64,000 nucleotides of DNA from the NCBI RefSeq assembly GCF_000384295.1, contig NZ_KB913037.1:10057508-10121507 (forward strand), given 5' to 3'. Positions 1 through 7,084 of the stretch are shown piece by piece. Positions within the stretch are counted from its first letter, which is position 1. Each line of letters starts with the position of its first letter. The position numbers and the translations under genes were made by a program. Under the pieces are notes generated by a model. The model did not search any database. It was not told where the DNA came from and saw nothing but the letters and a program-made list of their open reading frames with translations. This DNA comes from Amycolatopsis balhimycina FH 1894 (GTDB lineage Bacteria; Actinomycetota; Actinomycetes; Mycobacteriales; Pseudonocardiaceae).

Positions 1-1
1 G

Positions 2-979
2 AAGAAGGCCGAGGAGGCACTCCACGGCCTCGACGGCGACAAAGACGGGAAGCCCGACGGCCTGCTCGGCGAAGACGGCGACGAACCCGACACCCTCAAG
101 GTCAAGCAGGGCGACAAGACCTTCGAGATGACCGAGCCCGACCACGACGGCAAGATGGACATCAAGGTCGGCGAGGGGCACGGCGACCCGAAGGACTTCA
201 AGCTCGACTGGTCGGCGGACGGTCCACAAGGGACGGATGACGACGGCTGTCACCACCCCGGCCCCGACGGCAAGATCCACATCGAGGACGGGGATCTGAA
301 GATCACCGCCGAACGGCCGGACGGTGCGGCCGGTCCGACGGTCGTCACCGTCGACGACGGCAGTGGCACCCCGACGTCCTACACCCTCGGCGAGGATCAC
401 AAGCCGTCGGACGCGCTCGGCGACACGCCCGCGAAGCACGACGACCTACCTACCCACCGCGGCACCCTCGATGACCTCGGCACGGGCACGGATGGTTCCG
501 GCGCGCACCACAGCACGGACGGCCCGCCCGGCGGCCACGGTGCCGGGTCACCCGGCGGCGACGGCGGGTCGGACGGTGCCGGGTCGCACCACGGCGGAAC
601 CGGCGCGGCCGGGTTCGGCGGTGGTGGGCACGGCGGTCCGTCGACGGCGGGGTTCGACCCGTCCGGCGCCGGGCTCGGTGACACGCCGACGTCCGGCGGA
701 GCCCACACCGGTGTCGGACTCGCCCAGCCGCAGCCGGCGGCCGCGTTCGCACCCGCCGGCGCGACCGCCGGTCCCGGTGGCCAGTCGATGTCCGGGATGC
801 CGGGCATGGGCGCCATGGGCGGGGGCGCGCACGGCGGCGGGGGCGGGGGCGACACCGAACGGCGGTCCTCGGCCTACCGGATCGACGGCGCGGTGTTCGA
901 CAACCTCGGCGAGCCGGGCCGCCGGATCATCGGCTCCCTGAACGACGACGAAGACCCGGCGTCCGCCCGGACCTGGTAG
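2..979 (+). CDS. Gly/Asp-rich protein, C-terminal part (5' end outside window)
   Basis: The frame is open from the first bases of the window, so only the C-terminal part (about 325 residues) is seen. The visible N-terminal third has Asp/Gly-rich segments spaced like short beta repeats (DGDKDGKPDG, DHDGKMDIKVGEG, PGPDGKIHIEDGDLK). The middle is a low-complexity Gly/Ala/Ser/His-rich linker. The last 45 residues become ordinary again (YRIDGAVFDNLGEPGRRIIG...) and end in TW. Long disordered linkers ending in a short ordered tail are common in actinobacterial type VII secretion-associated proteins, but no WXG motif or ATPase is visible, so that role is only a guess. The next gene follows after 8 bases and is probably co-transcribed. 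I do not recognise a named family. Confidence 0.75.
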   Translation, partial: KKAEEALHGLDGDKDGKPDGLLGEDGDEPDTLKVKQGDKTFEMTEPDHDGKMDIKVGEGHGDPKDFKLDWSADGPQGTDDDGCHHPGPDGKIHIEDGDLKITAERPDGAAGPTVVTVDDGSGTPTSYTLGEDHKPSDALGDTPAKHDDLPTHRGTLDDLGTGTDGSGAHHSTDGPPGGHGAGSPGGDGGSDGAGSHHGGTGAAGFGGGGHGGPSTAGFDPSGAGLGDTPTSGGAHTGVGLAQPQPAAAFAPAGATAGPGGQSMSGMPGMGAMGGGAHGGGGGGDTERRSSAYRIDGAVFDNLGEPGRRIIGSLNDDEDPASARTW

Positions 980-987
980 GAGGACGC

Positions 988-1365
988 ATGACCGACATCA
1001 CCGGGATGAAGGCGGAGCTGGACGGCCTCGTCCGCGAACAGGGCGAGCGGCGCGCGCTGCGCGAGCAACGGGGCGAGGAGCTCAAGGCCCGGTCGCACGA
1101 GTACATGACCAAACAGGTCCAGGCGGCCGAGCGGTACGTGATGCACCGCCGCGAGCTCGCGCAGCGCAAGACCAAATCCGGCTGGAGCACCGACCGGTCG
1201 CAGGCGGAACCGCCGTCGGCTTTCGACGACGGGGTGGAGTTCCCGGGCGCGGGCGAGGCTCCGCCCTTCGCACCGGCGCGCCCGGCCAGGGACGACTCTC
1301 CCCGGCACGCCCGGCGCCACCGCGCGGCGGAGGACACCGACGAGTTCGACAACAACCCCTGGTGA
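988..1365 (+). CDS. Small charged hypothetical protein, partner of the upstream gene
   Basis: A 125-residue protein whose ATG lies 8 bases after the upstream stop, with an AGGAGG site just before it, so the two genes form an operon. Residues 1-60 are predicted to be one long amphipathic helix or coiled coil rich in Glu, Arg and Lys. Residues 65-125 are Pro- and acid-rich, probably disordered, and end in NNPW. There is no signal peptide or membrane segment. In actinobacteria small helical proteins like this often follow large disordered genes in type VII secretion-related sets, but nothing here proves that. The function is unknown. Confidence 0.7.
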   Translation: MTDITGMKAELDGLVREQGERRALREQRGEELKARSHEYMTKQVQAAERYVMHRRELAQRKTKSGWSTDRSQAEPPSAFDDGVEFPGAGEAPPFAPARPARDDSPRHARRHRAAEDTDEFDNNPW

Positions 1366-1383
1366 AACCGTCCACAGTGGACG

Positions 1384-2187
1384 TCACGGCCGCCAGAGGT
1401 CGACGGCGATTTCGGGCAGCCGCTCGGTGAAGGTCCCGTCCGGGCTCGCCCGGTGCAGCAGCTGCCGAAGCTCGCTCTCGAACTCCGCGCGGCGGCCGCC
1501 GAACAGGGACGGCGTCGAGCTGGACAGCGAGAAGACCGCGGCGACGACCTCGTCGGCGGTGCGGTCGGCCACCCACCCCGGGACCACGAACCGCCGCGGC
1601 CCGGTGAACCCCGCGCCGCGGTAGATCGCCGGTTCGCCGCCGGGCGTGCCCGCGGGGAGGACACCCCGTCCCGCGCGCCGCACCGGGCCGAGGTACTCCC
1701 GCACCAGCTCGGTGATCGCGTCGTGCGGGACGGATCCCTCGACGCCTTCGTGCGTATTCGCGTGCACGTGGGCGCAGCACCCGCCGGATTCGACCATCCC
1801 GCGCACCGCCGCGGCGACCCGGGGCCGGTCGAACCAGTGGAACGACTGGGCGAAGGTCACCAGCCGGAACCGGCCGAGCCCCGCGGGCAGTTCCTCCGCG
1901 CGCCGGTGCACCCACCGGCAGTTCGGGATCCCCGCCGCCTGACGGCTCGCTTCGCCGAGCATGTCCGCGTCCGCGTCGAGCCCGACCGCCTCCTCGAACA
2001 TCCCCGCCAGCAGCAGGGTCAGCGACCCGGGTCCGCAGCCGACGTCGAGCAGGCGGCCCGAGCCGTCCAGCCCGAGTTCGGTCGCGAACGCCGTCGCCAG
2101 CCCGGGCGGGTACGCGGCCCGGCCCCGCGGGTAGAACTCCGCGCTGCCCGAATAGAGGGACGGGTCCCATTCCCACGTGTCGGCCAT
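1384..2187 (-). CDS. Class I SAM-dependent methyltransferase
   Basis: A 267-residue cytosolic enzyme expected to transfer a methyl group from S-adenosylmethionine to a small molecule. The SAM-binding motif I is clear near residues 46-54 (LLDVGCGPG), followed by an acidic residue at the end of strand 2 (VGLDADADM) and a motif near residue 110 (FRLVTFAQSFHWFD) typical of methyltransferase type 11/25 proteins, including trans-aconitate and ubiquinone-type methyltransferases. Length matches that family. The gene converges on the upstream pair and stands alone. The substrate cannot be told from sequence. Confidence 0.88.
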   Translation of the reverse strand: MADTWEWDPSLYSGSAEFYPRGRAAYPPGLATAFATELGLDGSGRLLDVGCGPGSLTLLLAGMFEEAVGLDADADMLGEASRQAAGIPNCRWVHRRAEELPAGLGRFRLVTFAQSFHWFDRPRVAAAVRGMVESGGCCAHVHANTHEGVEGSVPHDAITELVREYLGPVRRAGRGVLPAGTPGGEPAIYRGAGFTGPRRFVVPGWVADRTADEVVAAVFSLSSSTPSLFGGRRAEFESELRQLLHRASPDGTFTERLPEIAVDLWRP

Positions 2188-2218
2188 GCCCTCAGCGTAG
2201 ATACTCGGGTGTCATGGA

Positions 2219-2518
2219 CTCCGCGAACTGATCGCTGAAGCGCACCGCTCGGGCTGCGGGTGCTGATCGACGTCGTGCCGAACCACACCTCCGACCGGCA
2301 CCCGTGGTTCCGGGCCGCGCCGGCCGCCGGGCCCGGCTCACCGCCCGCGCCGGAACACGTCTTGTCCTTCATGCGCGAGCCGGGGTTCGGATGCGTCGTG
2401 AACCCTGTCGGCCGAGCCGTGCGAGCTGCCGGACGGTGCGCGGGTGCTGCCGGCGGGCGGGCCGCTCGACGGCGGCCGGGTGCCGCCGGATACCGCGGTG
2501 TGGCTCGTGAGGAGTTAA
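2219..2518 (+). pseudogene. Remnant of a GH13 alpha-glucosidase
   Basis: Two ends of a glycoside hydrolase family 13 enzyme are joined with most of the gene missing. The first part reads LRELIAEAHRSG, then after a one-base deletion LRVLIDVVPNHTSDRHPWF, which contains the conserved GH13 region I (DVVPNHTS). The second part matches a typical C-terminal strand set: FMREPGFGCVVN, then after another frameshift LSAEPCELPDG and PPDTAVWL, stopping at 2516-2518. Catalytic regions II-IV are absent. With at least two frameshifts and a large internal deletion this cannot make an active enzyme. A functional maltose-processing gene was probably lost here. Confidence 0.8.
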
Positions 2519-2548
2519 AGGGCGCCATCGAGAAGGGTTCGGTGGAGG

Positions 2549-2573
2549 GTGTGAAACCGGCGCGACGGGGTAT
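2549..2573 (+). promoter_or_regulatory. Candidate sigma-B/F-type promoter (GTGT-N15-GGGTAT)
   Basis: GTGT at 2549-2552 and GGGTAT at 2568-2573 are separated by 15 bases, matching the actinobacterial general-stress pattern GTTT-N14-16-GGGTAT apart from one base in the -35 element. It lies 45 bases before the mini-ANTAR gene and could drive the run of small genes through hemerythrin. Motif match only. Confidence 0.45.
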
Positions 2574-2617
2574 CCGGTCGCGTTCGTTCCGCCGCCGACC
2601 GAGCCGGAGGTCTTCCG

Positions 2618-2806
2618 ATGCCCGCGCGAACCGCGCCGCCAGCTGCCACCGACGTCGTCGGGGTGGCGCTGAAAGTCCTGATGGCCCAAGGCCTGAGCCG
2701 CTCGGCCGCGTACGCGGCCCTGGTTTCGATGGCGCAGGACAGAGGCGTCCCGGTGGCGCGCTGCGCGGCGCAGGTGGTGGCCGCAGTCGACGGGAGGGCG
2801 GGCTGA
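2618..2806 (+). CDS. Stand-alone mini ANTAR-like protein
   Basis: A 62-residue protein preceded by a GGAGG site 7 bases before the ATG. Residues 14-58 follow the three-helix ANTAR pattern: a first helix (VGVALKVLMAQ), the conserved Ala-rich second helix (SAAYAALVSMAQDRG) and a third helix (VARCAAQVVAAV). It resembles the C-terminal domains of the ANTAR proteins at 4193, 7081 and 7939 but has no GAF or other sensor domain. ANTAR domains bind paired hairpins in RNA to control transcription termination. A bare ANTAR this short could act as a constitutive or competing form, or could be the remnant of a larger regulator. Its stop overlaps the next ATG (ATGA). Confidence 0.6.
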   Translation: MPARTAPPAATDVVGVALKVLMAQGLSRSAAYAALVSMAQDRGVPVARCAAQVVAAVDGRAG

Positions 2807-2904
2807 TGGCCGTCACCGGGGGAATCCCGCGGGCCGCGAACGAGGACACCGCTTCGGTGGGCGGCGGCGTGCTGTGGCTCACCGTGGCGAACCGGGACGC
2901 GTAA
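2806..2904 (+). CDS. Possible 32-residue coupled small protein
   Basis: The ATG at 2806 overlaps the stop of the mini-ANTAR gene in an ATGA arrangement, which usually means translational coupling. The product has 32 residues with a short hydrophobic stretch near its end (GGGVLWLTVANRDA) and no recognisable domain. It ends 53 bases before the hemerythrin gene. The overlap is the only support; it could also be chance reading of intergenic DNA. Confidence 0.3.
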   Translation: MAVTGGIPRAANEDTASVGGGVLWLTVANRDA

Positions 2905-2957
2905 CCCGCTCGCGACGGGGAAAGCCTCCTCCACACCGATCGAGGAGGAGATTTTCC

Positions 2958-3512
2958 ATGGCGGAGAACCACGAGGACGTCATCGAGCTGCTGCAGCGCC
3001 AGCACCGGGAGATCCGCGAGCTGTTCGCCGGGCTGGACACGGCCGAGGGCGACCGTCGGCGGGAGCTGTTCCACGACCTCGTGCGGCTGCTGGCGGTGCA
3101 CGAGACCGCGGAGGAAATGGTCGTGCACCCGGAGATCCGCGACCTGGAGCCGGCGGCGAAGCCCGTCGTCGAGGCCCGGCTGGGCGAGGAGCACCGGGCC
3201 AAGGAACTGCTGACCACCCTGCAGAAGCTGGGCCCCGACGCGGACGGGTTCGACACCCTGCTCGTGCAGCTGCGGGACGACGTGCTCGCGCACGCCGAGC
3301 ACGAAGAGCGCGAGGAGTTCCCGCTGCTGCGGGCCCACCGCCCGCCGGAGCGGCTGCGGGCCATGGCCGCGACGGTCAAGCTGGCCGAAGCGGTGGCGCC
3401 GACCCGGCCGCACCCCGGCGTGGAGAGCGCGAAGGCGAACCTCCTGCTGGGCCCGCCGGCGGCGATCATGGACCGGGCGCGCGACCTCATCCGCGGCGCG
3501 CTGGGGAGCTGA
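2958..3512 (+). CDS. Hemerythrin-domain protein (HHE type)
   Basis: A 184-residue cytosolic protein starting 6 bases after GAGGAGGAG. Residues 5-145 fit the four-helix HHE cation-binding domain: QRQHREIRELFAG supplies the first His, VHETAEEMVVHPEI the second His/Glu group, and HAEHEEREEFP the last group. Such proteins hold a non-haem di-iron centre that binds oxygen, nitric oxide or peroxide and are often stress-induced in actinobacteria. The remaining 40 residues are Pro-rich and helical. The neighbours (a possible sigma-B-type promoter, ANTAR, STAS and PP2C proteins) support a stress role. The next small gene starts 5 bases downstream. Confidence 0.85.
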   Translation: MAENHEDVIELLQRQHREIRELFAGLDTAEGDRRRELFHDLVRLLAVHETAEEMVVHPEIRDLEPAAKPVVEARLGEEHRAKELLTTLQKLGPDADGFDTLLVQLRDDVLAHAEHEEREEFPLLRAHRPPERLRAMAATVKLAEAVAPTRPHPGVESAKANLLLGPPAAIMDRARDLIRGALGS

Positions 3513-3517
3513 CCGCG

Positions 3518-3655
3518 ATGACGGATCCGGACGACGGCGAGCCGGTCGACCCCGAAGAGTTCGCGGAGGAGGCCGGCCTCGACCCGACCTCGCAGGAAGT
3601 GGCCGAATACGAAGAGCTGGCGAGGAAGAACCCGCCCTGGTCGTCGCCGGCCTGA
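3518..3655 (+). CDS. Small acidic protein, 45 residues
   Basis: The ATG at 3518 lies 5 bases after the hemerythrin stop, so the two are likely co-transcribed. The product is 45 residues, strongly acidic ([18 protein letters not shown]), with no cysteine, signal peptide or membrane segment, and ends in NPPWSSPA. Synonymous positions are strongly GC-biased as in its neighbours, which supports real coding. Function unknown. Confidence 0.55.
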   Translation: MTDPDDGEPVDPEEFAEEAGLDPTSQEVAEYEELARKNPPWSSPA

Positions 3656-3660
3656 GGGCT

Positions 3661-3757
3661 TCGGGGGGTCCGGGTGGCGGAGCCCCCGGCCCGAGGCGGA
3701 GCCTCGGTTGGGCACTGAGGGCTTTCGGGGGTTCGGGTGGCGGAGCCCCCGGCCCGG
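3661..3757. repeat. Two copies of a GC-rich dispersed intergenic element
   Basis: Two near-identical segments, about 3661-3691 and 3725-3755, each read (T)CGGGTGGCGGAGCCCCCGGCC. The same element in the other orientation occurs at 15751-15795, 33000-33040 and 33065-33105. Each copy holds GGGGGCTCCGCCACCCGG and can fold. They lie between genes, so they may act as terminators or be decayed mobile repeats. Confidence 0.75.
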
Positions 3758-3770
3758 GCGCTACCAGAGG

Positions 3771-4196
3771 ATGCGCGACTTCGGCCGCACGGCCGAGCCG
3801 GCGGGCGGGACCGTGGGCGGCCCGGACGGGCACCGGTTCGTGGTGCAGCGGCACCGGGCCCGCCGGCTGCACTACGACTTCCGGCTGGAGCTCGGCGGCG
3901 TGCTGGTCACCTGGGCCGTGCCGAAGGGACCCACGCTGGACCCGAAGGCCCGCCGGCCGGCCGTGCACGTCGAAGATCATCGGCGAGAAGCTGGCCGGCC
4001 TGGACGCCGCGGCGCTCGACTCCCGGCAGGACGTGCTCGACCGCGGCTGACGCCCGGTCGGGTCAGCGCGTTGCGCCGGACGGCCGTGCCGGTGCCGTTT
4101 CCGCGTGGCCGGTCACACAAAGCGGCCCGGCGACGGAGGCGAAGCACCGGGACTTGCGGTAAATCAAGAGCACCAAGACCGGTGGAGGTGCGGTGA
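3771..4196 (+). pseudogene. Truncated LigD 3'-phosphoesterase domain
   Basis: From the ATG at 3771 (AGAGG just upstream) the first 70 residues match the start of the LigD 3'-phosphoesterase domain: [19 protein letters not shown] carries the His and Asp/Arg residues of the active site, and [15 protein letters not shown] and AVHVEDH follow in the right order. Immediately after VEDH the homology stops. The rest of the domain (normally continuing to an EGEYG...W segment) is missing, and the frame runs on as Arg-rich non-homologous sequence. In another frame [24 protein letters not shown] follows and stops at about 4050, apparently the tail of a different gene. This is a broken NHEJ-processing gene, fused by deletion. 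Confidence 0.7.
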
Positions 4197-4975
4197 CCGA
4201 GACACTGATGAACGCGGCGGACCGCTGGAGACCGCTGACCGAATTGCTGCGGGCCCTGCTCGAGCGGATCGGCAGTGAGCTGCCCGGGTGCCTCGGCGCG
4301 GGCCTGACCGTCAGCCACCGTGGGCGGCCGCTGCGGGTGCTGGCGACCGCGGGGATCGCCGAGTACCTGGTGCCCGTCCAGCTGGCGCACGGCGGTCCGG
4401 TCGCCGTCGCGGACGCGACCGGTGAGGCGGTCACGACGGACGACCTCTTCGGCGACCGGCGCTGGCCCGCGCTGACCCTGGACGCCGTGATCGCCGCCGG
4501 TCCGGAGTCGGCCGGGCTCTTCGCGGCGATCCGTGGCGCCGTCGCGCTGCCCGGGTTCTGGGACGACAGCGGGGCGTTCGTGCTTTCGGTCACGCTGGAC
4601 CGGCCGCCCGGCGACGGAACACTGGCTGTTCTGCGGCGCTACGCGAAGCTCACCGAAATGACCCTGGTGGTCGCGGAGACCGCCACCGCGGGCGACCCCG
4701 GCCAGATGCTGGACCTGCTGGCGTCCCGCGCCGCCATCGAGCAGGCGAAGGGCGTGGTCATGGCGGTGCGGCGGTGCTCGCCGGAAGAGGCCTGGCAGAC
4801 CCTGCGCCGGGCCAGCCAGGAGTTCAACGTCAAGGTCCGCGAGCTGGCCGTCGCCCTCGTCGAGCACCTCGGCGGCCACTCGGCGGACCGGCCGGAGGGC
4901 ACCCGGGAGATCCGGCCCGGCGCGCCCGCACGCCACGCGGCTGAACGGCTCTGGTCGGCATTCACCACCCACTAG
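4193..4975 (+). CDS. ANTAR-domain regulator with GAF-like N-terminal region
   Basis: A 260-residue cytosolic regulator. The GTG start follows GGTGGAGGT. Residues 20-165 have the alternating hydrophobic pattern of a GAF-like sensor domain. Residues 178-232 are a clear ANTAR domain: [20 protein letters not shown], then [29 protein letters not shown] domains bind tandem RNA hairpins and prevent transcription termination. The C-terminal 35 residues look disordered. It is one of four ANTAR-type proteins in 6 kb. The STAS gene downstream has its own promoter-like sequence, so the two may be separate units. The signal sensed is unknown. Confidence 0.85.
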   Translation: MTETLMNAADRWRPLTELLRALLERIGSELPGCLGAGLTVSHRGRPLRVLATAGIAEYLVPVQLAHGGPVAVADATGEAVTTDDLFGDRRWPALTLDAVIAAGPESAGLFAAIRGAVALPGFWDDSGAFVLSVTLDRPPGDGTLAVLRRYAKLTEMTLVVAETATAGDPGQMLDLLASRAAIEQAKGVVMAVRRCSPEEAWQTLRRASQEFNVKVRELAVALVEHLGGHSADRPEGTREIRPGAPARHAAERLWSAFTTH

Positions 4976-4978
4976 AGC

Positions 4979-5003
4979 GTTTCCCGATCGGATGGTTGGG
5001 TAT
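4979..5003 (+). promoter_or_regulatory. Sigma-B/F-type promoter, exact match (GTTT-N15-GGGTAT)
   Basis: GTTT at 4979-4982 and GGGTAT at 4998-5003 with a 15-base spacer match the actinobacterial general-stress promoter exactly. The -10 element overlaps a possible upstream ATG at 4992 of the STAS frame, so transcripts from here cannot use that ATG and the gene probably starts further in. Not tested by transcription data. Confidence 0.6.
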
Positions 5004-5072
5004 CAAGACCCCGTCCTTGATCACGTCACTGCGTCGCCGGCCCCGGTCCGGCGCGGAAGGCCTGCCGAACCC

Positions 5073-5468
5073 GTGTCCCCCACCTCCCCGGTCCGCACCC
5101 GGTCCGCGCCGCTGACGGCGCGCCGGACGGCGTACCGCCCCGGTCTCCTGGTGCTGACCTTCGCCGGCGAGATCGACGCCCTGACCCTGCCGATCCTCGA
5201 GCGCGAGCTGGGCGCGGCGCCACCGGGGACCACGATCGTGGACCTCACGCAGGTGGAGTTCATCGGCCTCGCGGGCGCCCGCGCCCTGGCCGCTGCGGCC
5301 GAACGGGCGGGCACCGAGGGACGGCGGTTCGGGGTCGTGGCGAACAGCCGCACCCTCGCGCGCCTGTTCCGGATCACCGGCCTGGCCGCGGTGGTGCCGA
5401 TGTTCGCGTCGCTGTCGGACGCGCTGCGGGAGCTGCTGTCGGCCGGGGTGCACGACACCGCCTGCTGA
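5073..5468 (+). CDS. STAS-domain protein (anti-anti-sigma type)
   Basis: From the GTG at 5073 the product has 131 residues, the usual STAS length. The frame is open back to an ATG at 4992, but a promoter-like GGGTAT lies across that ATG, so I chose 5073. Residues 20-120 give the STAS pattern: LLVLTFAGEIDALTLPILERELG, TIVDLTQVEFIGLAGARAL, and a final helix (SLSDALRELLSA). Anti-anti-sigma factors of this fold are normally phosphorylated on a Ser in a DSSGL-like loop. Here the loop reads GLAGA with no Ser or Thr, so phosphorylation at that site is impossible. It may bind its partner constitutively, or be a non-switching STAS. The PP2C phosphatase gene lies just downstream on the other strand. 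Confidence 0.82.
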   Translation: MSPTSPVRTRSAPLTARRTAYRPGLLVLTFAGEIDALTLPILERELGAAPPGTTIVDLTQVEFIGLAGARALAAAAERAGTEGRRFGVVANSRTLARLFRITGLAAVVPMFASLSDALRELLSAGVHDTAC

Positions 5469-5585
5469 CGCGGCCGGCCGGGATGCCCGGCGGCTCGCCC
5501 GAAACTGTCGGACCCCTGCGGTAACGTGAAATTCGGGGGTCCCCCTGGCAGGCGACCTCCGCTTGGTGCCGCCCGCACGCATCCC

Positions 5586-5646
5586 CAAGTTCGTGATGGC
5601 CACCTTGAGGAACTTCAAGTTCCTCAAGGTGGCCATCACGAACTTG
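5586..5646. repeat. Perfect 30-bp inverted repeat with a one-base centre
   Basis: The left arm 5586-5615 is the exact reverse complement of 5617-5646, leaving a single base at 5616. The arm begins CAAGTTCGTGATGGCC. It lies between convergent genes (STAS to the left, PP2C phosphatase to the right, whose stop is at 5669), so it could act as a two-way terminator. The very long perfect arms also fit a palindromic mobile or repetitive element. Confidence 0.9.
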
Positions 5647-5668
5647 CCGGGAGCCGGGACGGCCGACC

Positions 5669-7084
5669 TCAGGAGCGCCAGCGGGCGACCAGCACGGCTG
5701 TGTCCTGCCGCAGCTCGCCGCCGCTGTGGGTGAGGATCGCGCGGGTGAGCCTGCGGGCTATTTCCGGGGGCAGCTCGCCGGCGTCGTCGCCGAGGTGCCG
5801 GGCGATCCGGTCGCGGCCGAACGGCTCGCCCGTCCGGTCCCGGTTTTCGGCGGCGCCGCGGGAGTGCAGGACGAGCAGGTCGCCCGGTTCGAGCCGGACC
5901 ACGGCGGCCCTGGCCGGTCCGCCCGTCGCCGCGGACCGCGTGCCACCGGCGGCGGCCGCGGGGAAGACCTCGCCGCCGCGAACGAGCAGTGGCCCGGGGT
6001 GCCCGGCGCCCAGCCAGCGCAGCTCGCCGGTGCCCAGGTCCAGCTCGGCGACCACGCCGGTGACGGGTGGGGCGTCCGGCAGGGCGGCCGGCTCGGCGCC
6101 GGCCGCGGCGAACTGGTCGCCGAGCGGGGCGCCGTCGTGCCGCGCGGCGCGGTAGGCGGACAGGGCGTTGACCACGGCGATGTTCGCGCCGCCGGAGCAC
6201 GGCCCGGCGTCCAGCAGCGCCAGCTGCGCCCGCTGTTCCGAGAGGGCGTAGTCGAACACCGTGCCGCACAGGTCGTACGCCGGCTGGATGCTCGCGCCGA
6301 CGACGACGCTCTCGGTGGCGCCGGTCAGCGGCGGCAGGCTCTGCCACAGCAGCTCGGCGGGGGAGCCGCGGTGCCGTCGCCGTCGCCGGCTGTCCAGGCC
6401 GTCGCCGTACTGGGTCGTGACGGTGACGAGGTGCCCGAGCAGCGCGGCCAGCCAGCGGCACTGCTCCCGCAGCACCGGGTCGTCCGGGTCGGCGTCGTCG
6501 GCCGGGACGATCTCCAGCACCCCGAGCCGTTCCACGCCGTCGAGCAGCACCGTCCACAACGTGCCTTCCCGCGTGACGGTGGTCCCGGCGCGGCGGTACA
6601 CGTCCCCGCCGACGGTCGTCTCGATGTCCAGCTCCGCCGCGCCCGGCCGCAGCGGCACGAGCGTGCGCTGGTCGTAGTCGGTGAGGTAGACGCCGATCGT
6701 CAGGTCGAGCGCGCGCCCGGCCTCGGCGACGACGGCGGGGAGCCGCTCCGGCGGGGCGCAGTGCGCGCCTTCGAGCAGGTCGACGAGCGCCCTCAGCGGG
6801 CCGTGCAACGGTTTCGCGTCGCTGACGGAGTGGCTGTAGGGGGCGCGGGCCGGGCCGGCCACCTCGTCGAGCCGCTCGTTGACGGCGTGGGCGAGCATGT
6901 CGCGGTCGACGCGGGGCAGCGCGGTCAGCCCGTTGAGGTAGGCGTCGAGCTCCAGCAGGCTCAGGCTGCCGCCGAGCGCGAAGTACCGCATCCACAGCTG
7001 TTCCAGCGTCAGGTCGCTCCGGGCGAAGCAGGCGACGATCAGCCGTCGCTGTTCCTCCTCGGGCAGGAAACGCATGCGGCTCAC
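5669..7084 (-). CDS. PP2C-type (SpoIIE-like) Ser/Thr phosphatase with sensor region
   Basis: A 471-residue cytosolic protein starting with a GTG at 7084 that overlaps the stop of the ANTAR gene (GTGA), so the two are translationally coupled. Residues 1-75 are a helical domain (EEEQRRLIVACFARSDLTLEQLWMRY) seen in other actinobacterial regulators. Residues 105-225 look GAF-like. Residues 255-470 are a SpoIIE/PP2C domain: VVGASIQPAYDLCGTVFDYAL, GPCSGGANIAVVNALSAYR, LGTGELRWLGAGHPGPLLVRGG and GELRQDTAVLVARW. The usual first metal-binding motif D-x-x-G appears as YDLCGTVFDY, so the key Asp residues are present. Such enzymes dephosphorylate STAS proteins, but the nearby STAS lacks the target Ser, so the substrate may lie elsewhere. 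Confidence 0.85.
   Translation of the reverse strand: MSRMRFLPEEEQRRLIVACFARSDLTLEQLWMRYFALGGSLSLLELDAYLNGLTALPRVDRDMLAHAVNERLDEVAGPARAPYSHSVSDAKPLHGPLRALVDLLEGAHCAPPERLPAVVAEAGRALDLTIGVYLTDYDQRTLVPLRPGAAELDIETTVGGDVYRRAGTTVTREGTLWTVLLDGVERLGVLEIVPADDADPDDPVLREQCRWLAALLGHLVTVTTQYGDGLDSRRRRRHRGSPAELLWQSLPPLTGATESVVVGASIQPAYDLCGTVFDYALSEQRAQLALLDAGPCSGGANIAVVNALSAYRAARHDGAPLGDQFAAAGAEPAALPDAPPVTGVVAELDLGTGELRWLGAGHPGPLLVRGGEVFPAAAAGGTRSAATGGPARAAVVRLEPGDLLVLHSRGAAENRDRTGEPFGRDRIARHLGDDAGELPPEIARRLTRAILTHSGGELRQDTAVLVARWRS

Noticed and set aside
1..1365. Type VII secretion substrate and partner
   Set aside because: The disordered, Gly-rich make-up is compatible, but no WXG motif, ESX ATPase or secretion signal is visible in the window, so I did not assign it.
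4992..5072. ATG at 4992 as the start of the STAS gene
   Set aside because: The -10 element of a near-perfect promoter overlaps it, and the extra residues are not typical of the family.
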